Shown: positions 55,313 to 64,000, numbered from the stretch's first letter. The stretch: DNA of 64,000 bases from Candidatus Thiodiazotropha sp. (ex Monitilora ramsayi) (GCA_025655595.1 JAHXIO010000011.1:434001-498000); one strand, 5' to 3'. The notes: generated by a model from the letters alone, not told the origin. Program-made: numbers and translations.

Positions 55313-55446
55313 AATGGCTCCTTGTGTGCAATGGCTTTGGCTATACTTTTTGGTGCCAATATTGGCACGTTTTTCGCAGCATAATGGAAAAATGCTGAAT
55401 CGTTGCTGAATCAGTCAATTTTCCGACAGTGCCAGGAGCCGCTATC

Positions 55447-55800
55447 ATGGTCAATTCAATCAACGGTGACAAACCTATTACAACAACGACCACCCGTTCG
55501 GATGAGTCAAGCAAGCGCACTGAGCCCAACCAAGTCACCGCCCAGACTGATAGGCCGGAGCATAAGGCAGCAGAACCCGTCAACGCCACCGTGGAGGTCG
55601 AAAAGGCACGCCAGCTCTATGAGATGGAGAGCCAGAAGAACGCCCCCTCGGGCCCTGCCATCGAGACTCCGGAACAGGCCCGGTCCGTGTTGAATCAGAT
55701 TCTCGACCAGATCGGCCAAGCGCCTGACCAAGCCATGAAGACCCAGGGATCCGCCAACGCTTCACCGCTCGCCAATCTACTTGAAGCCGCTCCCGCCTGA
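55447..55800 (+). CDS. small unknown polar protein
   Basis: A 117-residue soluble protein I do not recognise. The N-terminal half is Thr/Ser/Glu-rich and probably disordered. The C-terminal half is helical (VEKARQLYEMESQ, then PEQARSVLNQILDQIGQ). It starts at the ATG at 55447, where AGGAG (55433-55437) is a good ribosome binding site. A GTG at 55429 is in frame. It is ~290 bp upstream of the VgrG gene on the same strand, so a link to that module is possible but not shown. Confidence 0.65.
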   Translation: MVNSINGDKPITTTTTRSDESSKRTEPNQVTAQTDRPEHKAAEPVNATVEVEKARQLYEMESQKNAPSGPAIETPEQARSVLNQILDQIGQAPDQAMKTQGSANASPLANLLEAAPA

Positions 55801-55876
55801 TCTTCGACAACCGTTGCCGTTGGATGACTCCGTTATATCTTTAATGGCGACACACATTTCTCAATCTTTCTTTATG

Positions 55877-55899
55877 ATGCAAGCCTACCTGGCTTGCAT
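55877..55899. repeat. hairpin in the gap before vgrG
   Basis: ATGCAAGCC, loop TACCT, GGCTTGCAT: a perfect 9-bp stem without a T-run. It lies between the small polar gene and vgrG and could be a weak terminator, a processing site or a protein-binding dyad. Confidence 0.5.
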
Positions 55900-56027
55900 G
55901 CTCGCCCGATAATCCCTCGTAACCAACACGATTGCTTCCCCACAACTCATCGAGCACTTCAGGGCCAATGGCAAGCATTTCACCCTCGAGGAGAGTTAAC
56001 GGTATCTCAGTTTCCATCCATTAGGGG

Positions 56028-56056
56028 TTGCATTCAAAGTAAAAATCACATTAGAT
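56028..56056 (+). promoter_or_regulatory. candidate vgrG promoter
   Basis: TTGCAT (56028-56033), 17 bp, TTAGAT (56051-56056) resembles a sigma-70 promoter, 33 bp before the vgrG ATG. AAGGA (56078-56082) is the ribosome binding site. Confidence 0.4.
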
Positions 56057-56089
56057 TCGGCTTCATTTTAAGCGCACAAGGAAGCTGCC

Positions 56090-59000
56090 ATGGAGATCCT
56101 CGCCAATCGGGCGCGTATCGAATTTGCCCTGGAAGGCATCCCCTACCCTGTCATCGCCGTCACCGGCGAAGAGCGCCTTAATCAAGGCTTCTATTTTCAG
56201 ATCGACATCCAGGCCGCACTGCACCAACAGGTGGAGGATTTCGTCGGCCGCCGCGGCCATCTGCACCTGAGCGGTATCGATGGCGATATCCGTAACATCG
56301 CCGGCTTCGTGGAGAGCGTGGAGGAGTCGGGCTTCGACCCCGACAAGGGCGCCAAGCGCATGGCGTTCGGCTTCATGCCCCGCTGCCGCACCCTGGAGCA
56401 GGTGCGTGGCCCCGCCCTCTGGCTAGGCCTCGACTTCCGCGGCCTAATCAAGACCCTGCTCGACGAGGCCGGTCTGCGCCCTATTGGCGATCTAACCTTC
56501 GATCTCAGCCGCGAGCCGACCATCCGCCCCTGGACCCTGCGCGCCCCCGGAGAGACCAGCGCCGAGCTGATCCAGCGCCGCATGGCCCACGAGGGGATCT
56601 TCTTCCGCATCGACCAACGCAACGGCAACGAGCACCTCATCTTCACCGACCACAACGCCCACTGCCCCTACGTCAGCGGTGGTGCGGTGCGCCAACTGGC
56701 CGAGGCGGGCATGACCGACAGCGACAACGGCCGCCCCCAGACCGGCGTCTTCCGCATCAGCCAGCACAGCGTCGCCCAGCCCGGCGCCACCCGGGGCTAC
56801 GTCCTGCCCGACACGCGTCCGGTGCGGCCCCTGGCCAGCGAGCCCCGGGCCAGCCGGCGGCCCGGCATCGAGAGCCACTTCGGAAGCGCCTGCACCGATC
56901 TGCCCGGCGCCGAGGCCTGGGCCGAACTGCGCGACCGCTACAACGACCAGCAGGCAGAGACCCTCACACTGCTCGCCAACCGGGTCGATCTCGCCGCCGG
57001 TCACTGCATCACCCTGGAGGCCGGTCCCGTTCCCGGTGACTACCTGATCATGGCGGTCAAACACCACAGCGCCCAGGCAGCCGGCCTCAACGTGGCCGGT
57101 CCTACCGTTCCCTATACCTGTGAAGCCACCCTGATCCCCCGTGCCCGGCCGTACGTCACCGCCTTTCCGCCCAAGCGCCAGCTGCCGCCCCTGATCGGCG
57201 CCCGCATCGAGTCCGAGAGCGCCTACGCCACCCTGGACGAGTTGGGCCGCTACCGTCTGCGTACCCTCTTCGATCCTGGCATCAATCCCCATGCCCGGGC
57301 TTCCATCCCCCTGCGCAAGCAGAGCCCCTACGGCAGTCCGCCCAGTTCCAACGGTAAGCCCGTCGGCTGGCACGCCCCACTGCAGGACGGAACGGAGGTG
57401 CTGCTCTCCTGCCTCAACCACGATCCGGAGCAGCTCATGATCGCTGGTGGGCTCTACCACCCCGGCACCATGTCTCCGGTGCTGGCCGAGAGCCTGACCC
57501 GCAACATCTACCGCAGCGCCGGGGCTAACGCCCTAATCATGGACGATGCCCAGACCAAGGAGCTGATCCAACTCCACGCCCGCGACGGTCTGCTCTGTCT
57601 TGAGCTCAACGCCGACGCCGCCGGCCACTGGGTGGGGCTGAGTACCGTGGAGGGAGCCGCTGAACTCAGTGCCAAGAAGACCCAGCAATTCAAGAGCGGC
57701 GACACGCTGACCGAGCGCACGGAGAACGACCGCATCCAGCAGGTGGAGAACAGTCACCTCACCAAAACCCGCCAGGGCGAGATCCATCACCAGGCCGCCC
57801 GCGATGCGGCCATCCGGGCCGGGGAGTATGTCCAGATCATCTCCGGCAAGGACACGCGGCTCATCGCCGGGAAAAACTTCCGCCTCAACGTCAGGGAGAA
57901 CGCCAAATTCACCATCGAGCAGGGCGATGCCCTGGTGCATGTGAACAATGGCGAGGTCCACTTCCAGGGGGCCAGGTCGATGCGCATCCGCGGCAAAGGG
58001 GGCGGGCCCATCACCTTCGAGCAGGGCGGCGCGGGGCTTCGGATCCGGGAAGATGGTACTGTGGATCTCTTCGGCAAGACCGTCTCGCTGGGCGGGCCCA
58101 ATGGGGTCGACATCAGCGGGCAGGTCAACTACGAGGTGCCGGGCTCGGCCAAGGCGCCGAAGCCTGAAGTCTGCGCACCCATTCAATGTGGGCCGGTCGT
58201 CCCGCTGGAGGACAACCAGCTCAGTCTCGACCCTATCACCGATCTGATCTATGTCGCCCAGTGCGACGATCCAACCGTCGGCGACGGCGCCTTGTTGCTG
58301 CTCGACCCGGCACAGTCCCGCGAACTAGCCAAGGAGGAGTTGCACTGGGGCAAGCTGATGCAGCAGCTTCAGCAAGCCGTTGCCGACAACGACGCCAAAC
58401 GTATCGAACGGGCCAAGGAAGAGATCGCGAAGGAATTAACTGATGCCGTAAAAGTCGGCAAGAAATCGCACTCCTTTACCGAGGTGCGGAGACTCGCGGG
58501 CAAGAAGTTTACCTATGTGCGCTCGGACAAGCTGAAGAATCACGTTCGCAGCTACAGCCTGCGCGTTGATGACCGGGAGCGCAGTCTGTTCAAGACCAAT
58601 CAGCGCAGCGACGGCAGCACCTATCGCACCCTCAACAAAAAGGCCCTGAAAGAGCGCTTTGAAGCCAGCATCATTCCCAGCGTGAGCGGTGAGATGGAGC
58701 TTTTCGAAACTCAGAAAGGCAGCTTGCTGAAAATCATTAATGAAGGCTGGGATGAGTACATTGAGGAAGTGAACCAGAGTCTCCAGGGTTCTGCGCAGCA
58801 GCAAGGCGTGCCGGCCGATCAGATACAGTGGCACCGGGGCTGGGATGCCCAGCTCTTTCGCTACTATGCGGGGGGCAACGCGAAGTGGAAAATCGATCCG
58901 GCAAAAGGCGATCTTAGCATCGGCGCCACCGTCCAAGGTCAGGCCACACTTGCCCAGGCAAGAGGAGTCTATACCGTCTATTGGCCATATCTAAGCGGTC

Positions 59001-60163
59001 ACGCGCTCATCATCGACATGCCGCTGAAACAGGGCGGAACCCAACGGGTCAACATGGGCGCCATACGCGGAAAACTTAAATGCGAGGCGACAGGGTTTGT
59101 CGGGGCCAGTGCATTGGGAAGTCTCTCAATTAACATCGAATTGGATGAAGCCAGGAAGCGGCTGATATTCAAGGGTGCAGACAAAGCCAAGGACAAGAAA
59201 CAAAAGCATGCGCCGGATGGCGCCACGCTTTCAGGACGGCTCTTTGCCGGAGCTGAGGCCGGTGGCAATATCAAGGGGGATATCGAATGGCAAAATCCGG
59301 AAGTAAAGTTTGAGTGGAAGAGTTTTTTAAGTGTGGGAACTGGAATAAGCGGATCGGCTGGCATCGGAGGGGAATTGGATTTCTTCATAACATTTGAAGA
59401 TGGAAAGTTCAGGTTTCGCGGAAAAGCAGGGCTAGCTCTTGGTCTCGGTGCAAGCGGACAAGTAGGTGGCGAAATAGACGCCATGTATATGGTGGAATTT
59501 GTTCAGTTTGTCTACCATCAGCTTAACAATCATAACTTTGATTACTTGGGTTTCATTGAGCGAAAATCCTTCGGAATGCTGAATCGATATTTGATTTATC
59601 ACATTGAGACAGGCATTGAATTAAAAGAAGCTATTGAAGGTGGATTTGAAAAATTCAAACTATGGTGGAGTAGTCGAGAGACAGACATCAGTGATTCTGA
59701 GGTACTTGCTAGAAGAATACTCACCAACCCTGGGATGCTGCCTTTCAGTCCACCTGAGACTAAAGGTGCTTTACTCTACAAGTTAACGAAAGATTACTGG
59801 TTCTACATGGAGGAGCTTCAAGAAGATTCCGTTTTGGTCATTCTTTCCTGGATTCAGACTCAGAGAGAATTTCAGGAAGTTTGTGAACACATGACGGAGG
59901 ACGGTAAGAAAAGCGTGAGAGACGATCCGTATAAAGCAGGTTTCGATCGTCTCGTATCCCTATTGGACGGCAGACAATGGGAAGAGTTTTACGAACAACG
60001 CAGGGCATGGAAAAGAAAAGCATTTAACGAAATAAGGGATGATGCTAAAACTCATAGAGATAAGTTTCAAGAAACTCTTAAACAGAAGATAGCGCTCTAT
60101 CCCATTGAGCCAAAAAAATGGCAACCAATCAATCAAACTTTCGAGCCAGGTCGGCTAACATGA
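56090..60163 (+). CDS. vgrG: VgrG spike protein with a long C-terminal effector extension
   Basis: A 1357-residue evolved VgrG, the spike of the type VI secretion system. Residues ~1-370 are the gp27-like part, ~390-460 the gp5-like OB fold (DGTEVLLSCLNHDPEQLMIAGGLYHP region), and ~490-690 the beta-helix/DUF2345-type part (ELSAKKTQQFKSGDTLTERT, then ITFEQGGAGLRIREDGTVDLFG). From ~690 on there is a ~670-residue extension unlike plain VgrG: a helical segment, a Gly-rich stretch (SGSAGIGGELDFF, then KAGLALGLGASGQVGGEID), and a final helical/aromatic region of ~260 residues. The first 2 kb is very GC-rich; from about 59280 the DNA is visibly AT-richer, and the two next genes share that composition. 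The extension is probably the toxin, but I cannot name its activity. Confidence 0.88.
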   Translation: MEILANRARIEFALEGIPYPVIAVTGEERLNQGFYFQIDIQAALHQQVEDFVGRRGHLHLSGIDGDIRNIAGFVESVEESGFDPDKGAKRMAFGFMPRCRTLEQVRGPALWLGLDFRGLIKTLLDEAGLRPIGDLTFDLSREPTIRPWTLRAPGETSAELIQRRMAHEGIFFRIDQRNGNEHLIFTDHNAHCPYVSGGAVRQLAEAGMTDSDNGRPQTGVFRISQHSVAQPGATRGYVLPDTRPVRPLASEPRASRRPGIESHFGSACTDLPGAEAWAELRDRYNDQQAETLTLLANRVDLAAGHCITLEAGPVPGDYLIMAVKHHSAQAAGLNVAGPTVPYTCEATLIPRARPYVTAFPPKRQLPPLIGARIESESAYATLDELGRYRLRTLFDPGINPHARASIPLRKQSPYGSPPSSNGKPVGWHAPLQDGTEVLLSCLNHDPEQLMIAGGLYHPGTMSPVLAESLTRNIYRSAGANALIMDDAQTKELIQLHARDGLLCLELNADAAGHWVGLSTVEGAAELSAKKTQQFKSGDTLTERTENDRIQQVENSHLTKTRQGEIHHQAARDAAIRAGEYVQIISGKDTRLIAGKNFRLNVRENAKFTIEQGDALVHVNNGEVHFQGARSMRIRGKGGGPITFEQGGAGLRIREDGTVDLFGKTVSLGGPNGVDISGQVNYEVPGSAKAPKPEVCAPIQCGPVVPLEDNQLSLDPITDLIYVAQCDDPTVGDGALLLLDPAQSRELAKEELHWGKLMQQLQQAVADNDAKRIERAKEEIAKELTDAVKVGKKSHSFTEVRRLAGKKFTYVRSDKLKNHVRSYSLRVDDRERSLFKTNQRSDGSTYRTLNKKALKERFEASIIPSVSGEMELFETQKGSLLKIINEGWDEYIEEVNQSLQGSAQQQGVPADQIQWHRGWDAQLFRYYAGGNAKWKIDPAKGDLSIGATVQGQATLAQARGVYTVYWPYLSGHALIIDMPLKQGGTQRVNMGAIRGKLKCEATGFVGASALGSLSINIELDEARKRLIFKGADKAKDKKQKHAPDGATLSGRLFAGAEAGGNIKGDIEWQNPEVKFEWKSFLSVGTGISGSAGIGGELDFFITFEDGKFRFRGKAGLALGLGASGQVGGEIDAMYMVEFVQFVYHQLNNHNFDYLGFIERKSFGMLNRYLIYHIETGIELKEAIEGGFEKFKLWWSSRETDISDSEVLARRILTNPGMLPFSPPETKGALLYKLTKDYWFYMEELQEDSVLVILSWIQTQREFQEVCEHMTEDGKKSVRDDPYKAGFDRLVSLLDGRQWEEFYEQRRAWKRKAFNEIRDDAKTHRDKFQETLKQKIALYPIEPKKWQPINQTFEPGRLT

Positions 60164-61260
60164 AACAAATAATAAGTATAAGCTCACTTGCCTTTGCGAG
60201 TTGCCTTATAGCAGGGTGTGGGCGCCTGCCAAATACACCAATAACGCCGGACGGTTATCGGCCACCCAAACCTACAAAAGAAAACATCATTTCCATGGTA
60301 CGCAATGCATTAAAGAATATGATCTTCGTTGAAGGTGGTAGCTACATAATGGGTAACACTGTGTGCTTTACAGAAAAAAAAGACGAATTAGTAAAAAGAT
60401 ATGAGATTTTTAATATCCTTTGTGCTGACGACGAATTTCCACCTCACGAGGTCTCTTTAGATGGCTACCATCTCAGTAAATACGAGATTTCGTACTATGA
60501 ATACGATTTATTCACCCAGGCTGTTAATCGTCCCTTCATCCAATATGATTATCTCAATCCACAGTGGTGGAAAAATAGAGGTGAATCAAAAGAGGATATC
60601 ATAAGGAAATTTACTGGCGTCAGGACCAGCAATGCACCTGCAGCCATAGACTGGTTTCAAGCAACTGACTATTGCCGATGGCTGGGTGCCGTTACATACT
60701 TGCCCATCGACCTACCGACTGAAGCCGAATGGGAGTACGCCGCAAGGAGCCAAGGACAAGATATACCTTATGCAACAGATAATGGCAAACAGGAATTTGG
60801 GAGAAATTATCCAACAACTGACGATCGTGATATACAACCAGTCAACAGTTTTCCACCCAATCCTTTAGGTTTACACCACATGTCTGGAAACGTAGCCGAG
60901 TGGGTCTCTGACTGGTATGCCGAAGATTACTACTCACGATCTGAACATTACAACCCCGAAGGGCCTAACACCGGCACAAACAAAGTAAAGAGAGGCGGAA
61001 ACTTTGATAATTCCCCAAGTGGCAATCATGTATTCCAGCGGAGCGGTACATATATAGATTACACACACAATATAAAATCGATTGGAGCACTCAATATTGC
61101 TGAAGGAACAGCCATAACCAATCACGGCGCCCGCTGTGCCATCCACCTATCAGAACCCATCGACATCAACAATCTCAAAATAGATCTCACACGACCTGCA
61201 CCCGACAGCCGAGCAGAGTGGCTGGCAGCACAAAGCCAATCAAAAGCGACAGACAAATAA
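60160..61260 (+). CDS. lipoprotein with SUMF1/FGE-sulfatase fold
   Basis: A 366-residue lipoprotein: a signal peptide, lipobox LIAGC, and a SUMF1-type domain (MIFVEGGSYIMGN, then LPTEAEWEYAARSQGQ, LHHMSGNVAEWVSDW and RGGNFDNS). Only one Cys occurs near the end of the domain (ARCAIH), so the two-cysteine catalytic site of true formylglycine-generating enzymes is absent. It starts at ATG 60160, overlapping the vgrG stop by four bases (ATGA), so it is coupled to vgrG. The position right after a VgrG effector suggests an immunity or accessory protein at the periplasmic face, an inference. A frame from 60118 adds an unneeded leader. Confidence 0.82.
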   Translation: MKQIISISSLAFASCLIAGCGRLPNTPITPDGYRPPKPTKENIISMVRNALKNMIFVEGGSYIMGNTVCFTEKKDELVKRYEIFNILCADDEFPPHEVSLDGYHLSKYEISYYEYDLFTQAVNRPFIQYDYLNPQWWKNRGESKEDIIRKFTGVRTSNAPAAIDWFQATDYCRWLGAVTYLPIDLPTEAEWEYAARSQGQDIPYATDNGKQEFGRNYPTTDDRDIQPVNSFPPNPLGLHHMSGNVAEWVSDWYAEDYYSRSEHYNPEGPNTGTNKVKRGGNFDNSPSGNHVFQRSGTYIDYTHNIKSIGALNIAEGTAITNHGARCAIHLSEPIDINNLKIDLTRPAPDSRAEWLAAQSQSKATDK

Positions 61261-61312
61261 CTATCATTCACCTCTTCTCATGGAAGATAACTCATAGCAA
61301 AGGAAATGTCTT

Positions 61313-62023
61313 ATGAAAGCAATCTCAATCATCAAGTACCTGTTTACGATTGTCGGTGGTGTTCTACTGGTAATTGCATTCATCAATTTTCAGAATACCC
61401 GAGTATTTTTAGAATCTGCTATAACAGCTGAAGGTGTTGTAACAGGTCTCGATACGGCAGTCAGTTCATCCGGCAGCACAACAAACAGCTCAAGAACCTA
61501 TGCACCCATCGTCAATTTCAGAGCAGGGGGAGGTGAAAATATCACTTTCATATCGTCAATCTATCGAAACCCGACAGGTCATTCGGTCGGTGACAAGGTA
61601 GGAGTCCTGTATCTTCCCGACATCCCAGCAGAGGCAAGAATAAAGAGCATGCCCGATCTATGGGGCAGCGTTTTCCTGCTTTCGGCTCTGGGTATTCCGT
61701 TCTTTCTCATAGGGTTTTCGATCATCATTTTTGGAATGATGAAACGCAGAAAGTCGAAATACTTACAGACAAATGGTGTAAAAGTAGAGACAAAACTTCA
61801 CAGTATTGAGAGAAACGGGGGGATTGAGGTCAACGGAACAAATCCCTATCAGATCCTCACGCAATGGAAAAATCCCAGTACCTCAAAGATACATATCTTC
61901 AAAAGCGACAATATCAGGCTTGACCCCTCTGAATTCGTACCGGAAAAAGTATTTGTGTTTATTGATGGTAATAATCCGAAGCGGTATTACGTGGATATCT
62001 CTTTTTTACCAGAGGCGGCGTAG
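61313..62023 (+). CDS. DUF3592 membrane protein
   Basis: A 236-residue protein with two membrane helices (residues ~8-26 and ~122-148) enclosing a DUF3592 domain (TAEGVVTGLDTAVSSSGS, then TYAPIVNFRAGGGENITF). The part after the second helix is soluble. DUF3592 proteins have no settled function, but small two-helix membrane proteins of this kind often follow toxin genes, so a second immunity protein is plausible here. It is 52 bp after the SUMF1 lipoprotein, AT-rich like it, and followed by a small hairpin (62037-62054, ACATGC/GCATGT arms). Confidence 0.8.
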   Translation: MKAISIIKYLFTIVGGVLLVIAFINFQNTRVFLESAITAEGVVTGLDTAVSSSGSTTNSSRTYAPIVNFRAGGGENITFISSIYRNPTGHSVGDKVGVLYLPDIPAEARIKSMPDLWGSVFLLSALGIPFFLIGFSIIIFGMMKRRKSKYLQTNGVKVETKLHSIERNGGIEVNGTNPYQILTQWKNPSTSKIHIFKSDNIRLDPSEFVPEKVFVFIDGNNPKRYYVDISFLPEAA

Positions 62024-62137
62024 TTATCTGAAGGCTACATGCTTTCTAGCATGTCATGACCGCATCGAACCTGGTGCTACGGAAGTAGATTGAGCAAAGG
62101 AGGATCTTCGCTGTTCAATTGATAGCAATAGAAGCGT

Positions 62138-62854
62138 CTACAGTCGATCACACTCCAAGCGGTCCTGCACCACATCCTCCCGCAGTCGAGCAATTTCTTC
62201 ACTCGGACCGATCACCACCAACAGGTCACCACAGTCAAGGCTGTGGTTGACACCCCTGCTGCTGAATATCAGATCCCGTCCCAGTTCCAAATCCACGACA
62301 CCCATAACGATCAGGTTGTAGCGTTTCGACAACTTCAAATCATCCATCGGCGTGCCGGATAACGAAGAGGTTTGGGGTATCTCAATCTCGGCGATATCGA
62401 TGTGTTTACCGAACACGGTGTTCTCGAGCATCTCCACCAGATAGGGACGGGCGATCAACTCATGCACCCGGTGTCCGCTGATCTCATAGGGATCGATGAC
62501 CTTGGTGGCACCTGCGGTCATCAGTTTTTTACCGGAAGAGACCGACTCACAGACACAGATGATTTTCAGATTTGGGTCGAGGGCGCGAGCCGAAAGCGTG
62601 ACAAAGAGATTCTGCGGCTCTTCGGAAAAGAGACAAAAGATCGTTTTCACCCATTTACCGATACCGATGTGGCGCAGCTTATCGTCATCGGTATGGTCTA
62701 TCACACCAGCCTGGAGGCCTTTTGCCAGCACGGCGCCCACCTCATCGGGATCATTACTGTAGAGGTAGGCCTCGATACCCCGCTCTGCCAGCTGTACGGC
62801 AACCTCTTGACCCATGGCGCTGCAGCCGAAAATGAGCGTCTCTCTCCTGGCCAT
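62138..62854 (-). CDS. free RCK (TrkA-type) regulatory protein
   Basis: A 238-residue cytoplasmic RCK domain protein: a Rossmann TrkA-N part (LIFGCSAMGQEVAVQLAERG, residues ~8-27) followed by a TrkA-C part (residues ~155-230). It binds a nucleotide and tunes a potassium channel or transporter. Its ATG overlaps the stop of the channel gene upstream by one base (TGATGG), so the two are co-translated. Together with the RCK domain inside the channel, this gives two RCK modules per subunit pair, as in BK-type gating rings. Confidence 0.87.
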   Translation of the reverse strand: MARRETLIFGCSAMGQEVAVQLAERGIEAYLYSNDPDEVGAVLAKGLQAGVIDHTDDDKLRHIGIGKWVKTIFCLFSEEPQNLFVTLSARALDPNLKIICVCESVSSGKKLMTAGATKVIDPYEISGHRVHELIARPYLVEMLENTVFGKHIDIAEIEIPQTSSLSGTPMDDLKLSKRYNLIVMGVVDLELGRDLIFSSRGVNHSLDCGDLLVVIGPSEEIARLREDVVQDRLECDRL

Positions 62855-64000
62855 CAGAGGGTGCCCCCTTCCAGGCAGTCGCGAAAATGGACCACGCTGT
62901 ATTCGTGACCGAACAGCACCAGAAGATCATCCGCCTTGAAGATAAAAGACTCAGAGGGGTTGAAGAAAAAGCTCCGGTCCTGCAGCCGATAGTGGGTTGC
63001 GCCTTCCGTATCACCGGTCTCCTCTTCTCGGATGACACCAAAGGGAATCAGCCGACGCTGGCGGAAGTCCACATCGCCCACACGGCGTCCATCCATCACT
63101 GAATCCCGCTTGATCCGCACCGCCTCCATGCCTTCGCTGGCCTGGCCGGTAAGCAGACCATAGACCGCCTCGAAGGCAACCGGTTGTCCCGCATACTCCG
63201 CGGCGATCAACCCCACCACCTCATTGGGGGCCACACAGTGGCTCGCACCTGCACGATAGAGTTTGGTAACGTTTTCACGCTGATTGGCGCGGGAGATAAT
63301 CTCCACGTCGGGATTGAAGTGGCGAGCGGTGAGGGTGATATAGACGTTCACCACATCATCCCCCGTCAGGCAGAGCAGCCGCTGGATACATGTCTCCATA
63401 CCCAGACTGGAGAGCAACTCATTGTCTTCACCATCACCGACGACGGCCAGATAGCCCCGCTGTTTGGCCAGACGGATATTTTCCTCCAGGGGATCGACTA
63501 CCACGAAGCTCCGCTTGTCTCTTGCCAGACGTTCCGCCACTACCTGTCCGACCCGGCCAAAACCGCAGACGAGAGTATCGACATGTTTCCGCTCCACCTC
63601 CGAAAAGATCCGATGGGCGCGTATCTCATCGATCTTCTCACCGAAGGCGGAGACGATGATGGAGGTGAAAAAGGAGATAACACCCAGACCGGCGATGATC
63701 AGTACCAGGGCAATCAAACGGCCCTCGGTGGACAGCGGTGTGATATCCCCATAACCGACAGTGGACATGGTCACCAGTGCCCAGTAGATACTGTCGAAAA
63801 AATTGTTGAGCTGATGCCCCCGCTGATCCGCCTCGAAGAAAAACATCGCCGTGGCGCCGGTGAAGGTAAGGAAGGCCATGAAGATAAAGAGGGTCAGCAG
63901 CTCGATCCGCTTTTCGGAGAGCACCTTCACAAACTCACTGATGCTGCGGGTATAGCGGAACAGCTTGAAGATCCGAAACAGCAGGAAGATACGCAGGAAC
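62854..64000 (-). CDS. potassium channel with RCK domain (partial, runs off the window)
   Basis: At least 381 residues are visible; the frame is open to the window end at 64000, so the start lies outside. The visible N-terminal part is a voltage-sensor-like S4 helix with Arg/Lys at about every third position (LRIFLLFRIFKLFRYTR), followed by S5, the pore with the K+ selectivity filter TMSTVGYGDI, S6 (LVLIIAGLGVISFF), and a TrkA-N/TrkA-C RCK domain (VDTLVCGFGRVGQVVAERLA and onward). This is a six-helix Kv-like prokaryotic channel. A GTG at 63930 is not the true start because the S4 helix continues upstream of it. Confidence 0.88.
   Translation of the reverse strand, partial: FLRIFLLFRIFKLFRYTRSISEFVKVLSEKRIELLTLFIFMAFLTFTGATAMFFFEADQRGHQLNNFFDSIYWALVTMSTVGYGDITPLSTEGRLIALVLIIAGLGVISFFTSIIVSAFGEKIDEIRAHRIFSEVERKHVDTLVCGFGRVGQVVAERLARDKRSFVVVDPLEENIRLAKQRGYLAVVGDGEDNELLSSLGMETCIQRLLCLTGDDVVNVYITLTARHFNPDVEIISRANQRENVTKLYRAGASHCVAPNEVVGLIAAEYAGQPVAFEAVYGLLTGQASEGMEAVRIKRDSVMDGRRVGDVDFRQRRLIPFGVIREEETGDTEGATHYRLQDRSFFFNPSESFIFKADDLLVLFGHEYSVVHFRDCLEGGTL

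Noticed and set aside
56492-57460. A 322-codon open frame antisense to vgrG
   Set aside because: Long open frames on the opposite strand are expected in GC-rich coding DNA. The VgrG frame carries all recognisable motifs.

Overview
The window looks like chromosomal DNA of a gammaproteobacterial chemolithoautotroph, most likely a sulfur oxidiser related to Sedimenticola, Thiodiazotropha or other Chromatiales-like lineages. That placement is an inference. It rests on a form IA and a form II RuBisCO side by side, each with its own CbbQ/CbbO activase pair, phosphoribulokinase, tandem NhaD antiporters, the gammaproteobacterial rsmI-lpoA-yraN-diaA-dolP block, and DUF302 and SCP-2 type genes. I found no rRNA, tRNA, CRISPR array, integrase or complete insertion sequence.

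Layout. 0-5.6 kb: a secreted unknown protein, a YgiQ radical SAM protein, a small heat-shock protein and an outer-membrane barrel. 4.7-10.6 kb: rsmI diverging from lpoA-yraN-diaA-dolP (envelope and replication housekeeping), followed by a GlcD-type FAD oxidase. 11.4-19.3 kb: two tandem nhaD genes, prkB and a TehA/SLAC1-type transporter, then gloB and dxs on the other strand. 19.4-32.1 kb: the carbon-fixation core, with cbbR diverging from cbbLS-cbbQ1-cbbO1, then two small unknown genes on the minus strand, then cbbM-cbbQ2-cbbO2. The intergenic DNA here is rich in hairpins, dyads and terminators. 32.3-37.7 kb: DAHP synthase, a FimX-like degenerate GGDEF/EAL protein, a coiled-coil membrane protein, a DUF302 protein and an orphan ParA. 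37.7-45.8 kb (all minus): two secreted proteins with repeated RFRP motifs, an RND permease with a very long basic tail, its adaptor, and an SCP-2 protein. 46.2-55.8 kb: a dynamin-like GTPase, an HDOD/diguanylate-cyclase pair, an NrtR-like Nudix regulator with nadA, a paralogue of the coiled-coil membrane protein, a sterol-desaturase-like enzyme with an acidic repeat protein, a DUF3108 protein and a small unknown protein. 56.1-62.0 kb: a type VI secretion VgrG carrying a roughly 670-residue extension, followed by a SUMF1-fold lipoprotein that overlaps it by 4 bp and by a DUF3592 membrane protein. 62.1-64 kb: a free RCK protein and a potassium channel that runs off the window end.

How it fits together. 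PrkB makes ribulose bisphosphate, and the two RuBisCOs offer low-CO2/oxic (form I) and high-CO2/low-O2 (form II) fixation. Each has a dedicated AAA+ activase and VWA adaptor, and CbbR probably senses the metabolic state. No carboxysome genes are present, which fits the cbbQO-linked, non-carboxysomal IAq type of form I enzyme. The most novel-looking part is the VgrG-effector module at the right, whose 3' part and two followers are visibly AT-richer than the VgrG core. Next are the RFRP-repeat secreted pair beside the orphan ParA, and the two membrane coiled-coil paralogues that share an NSFxPW C-terminus.
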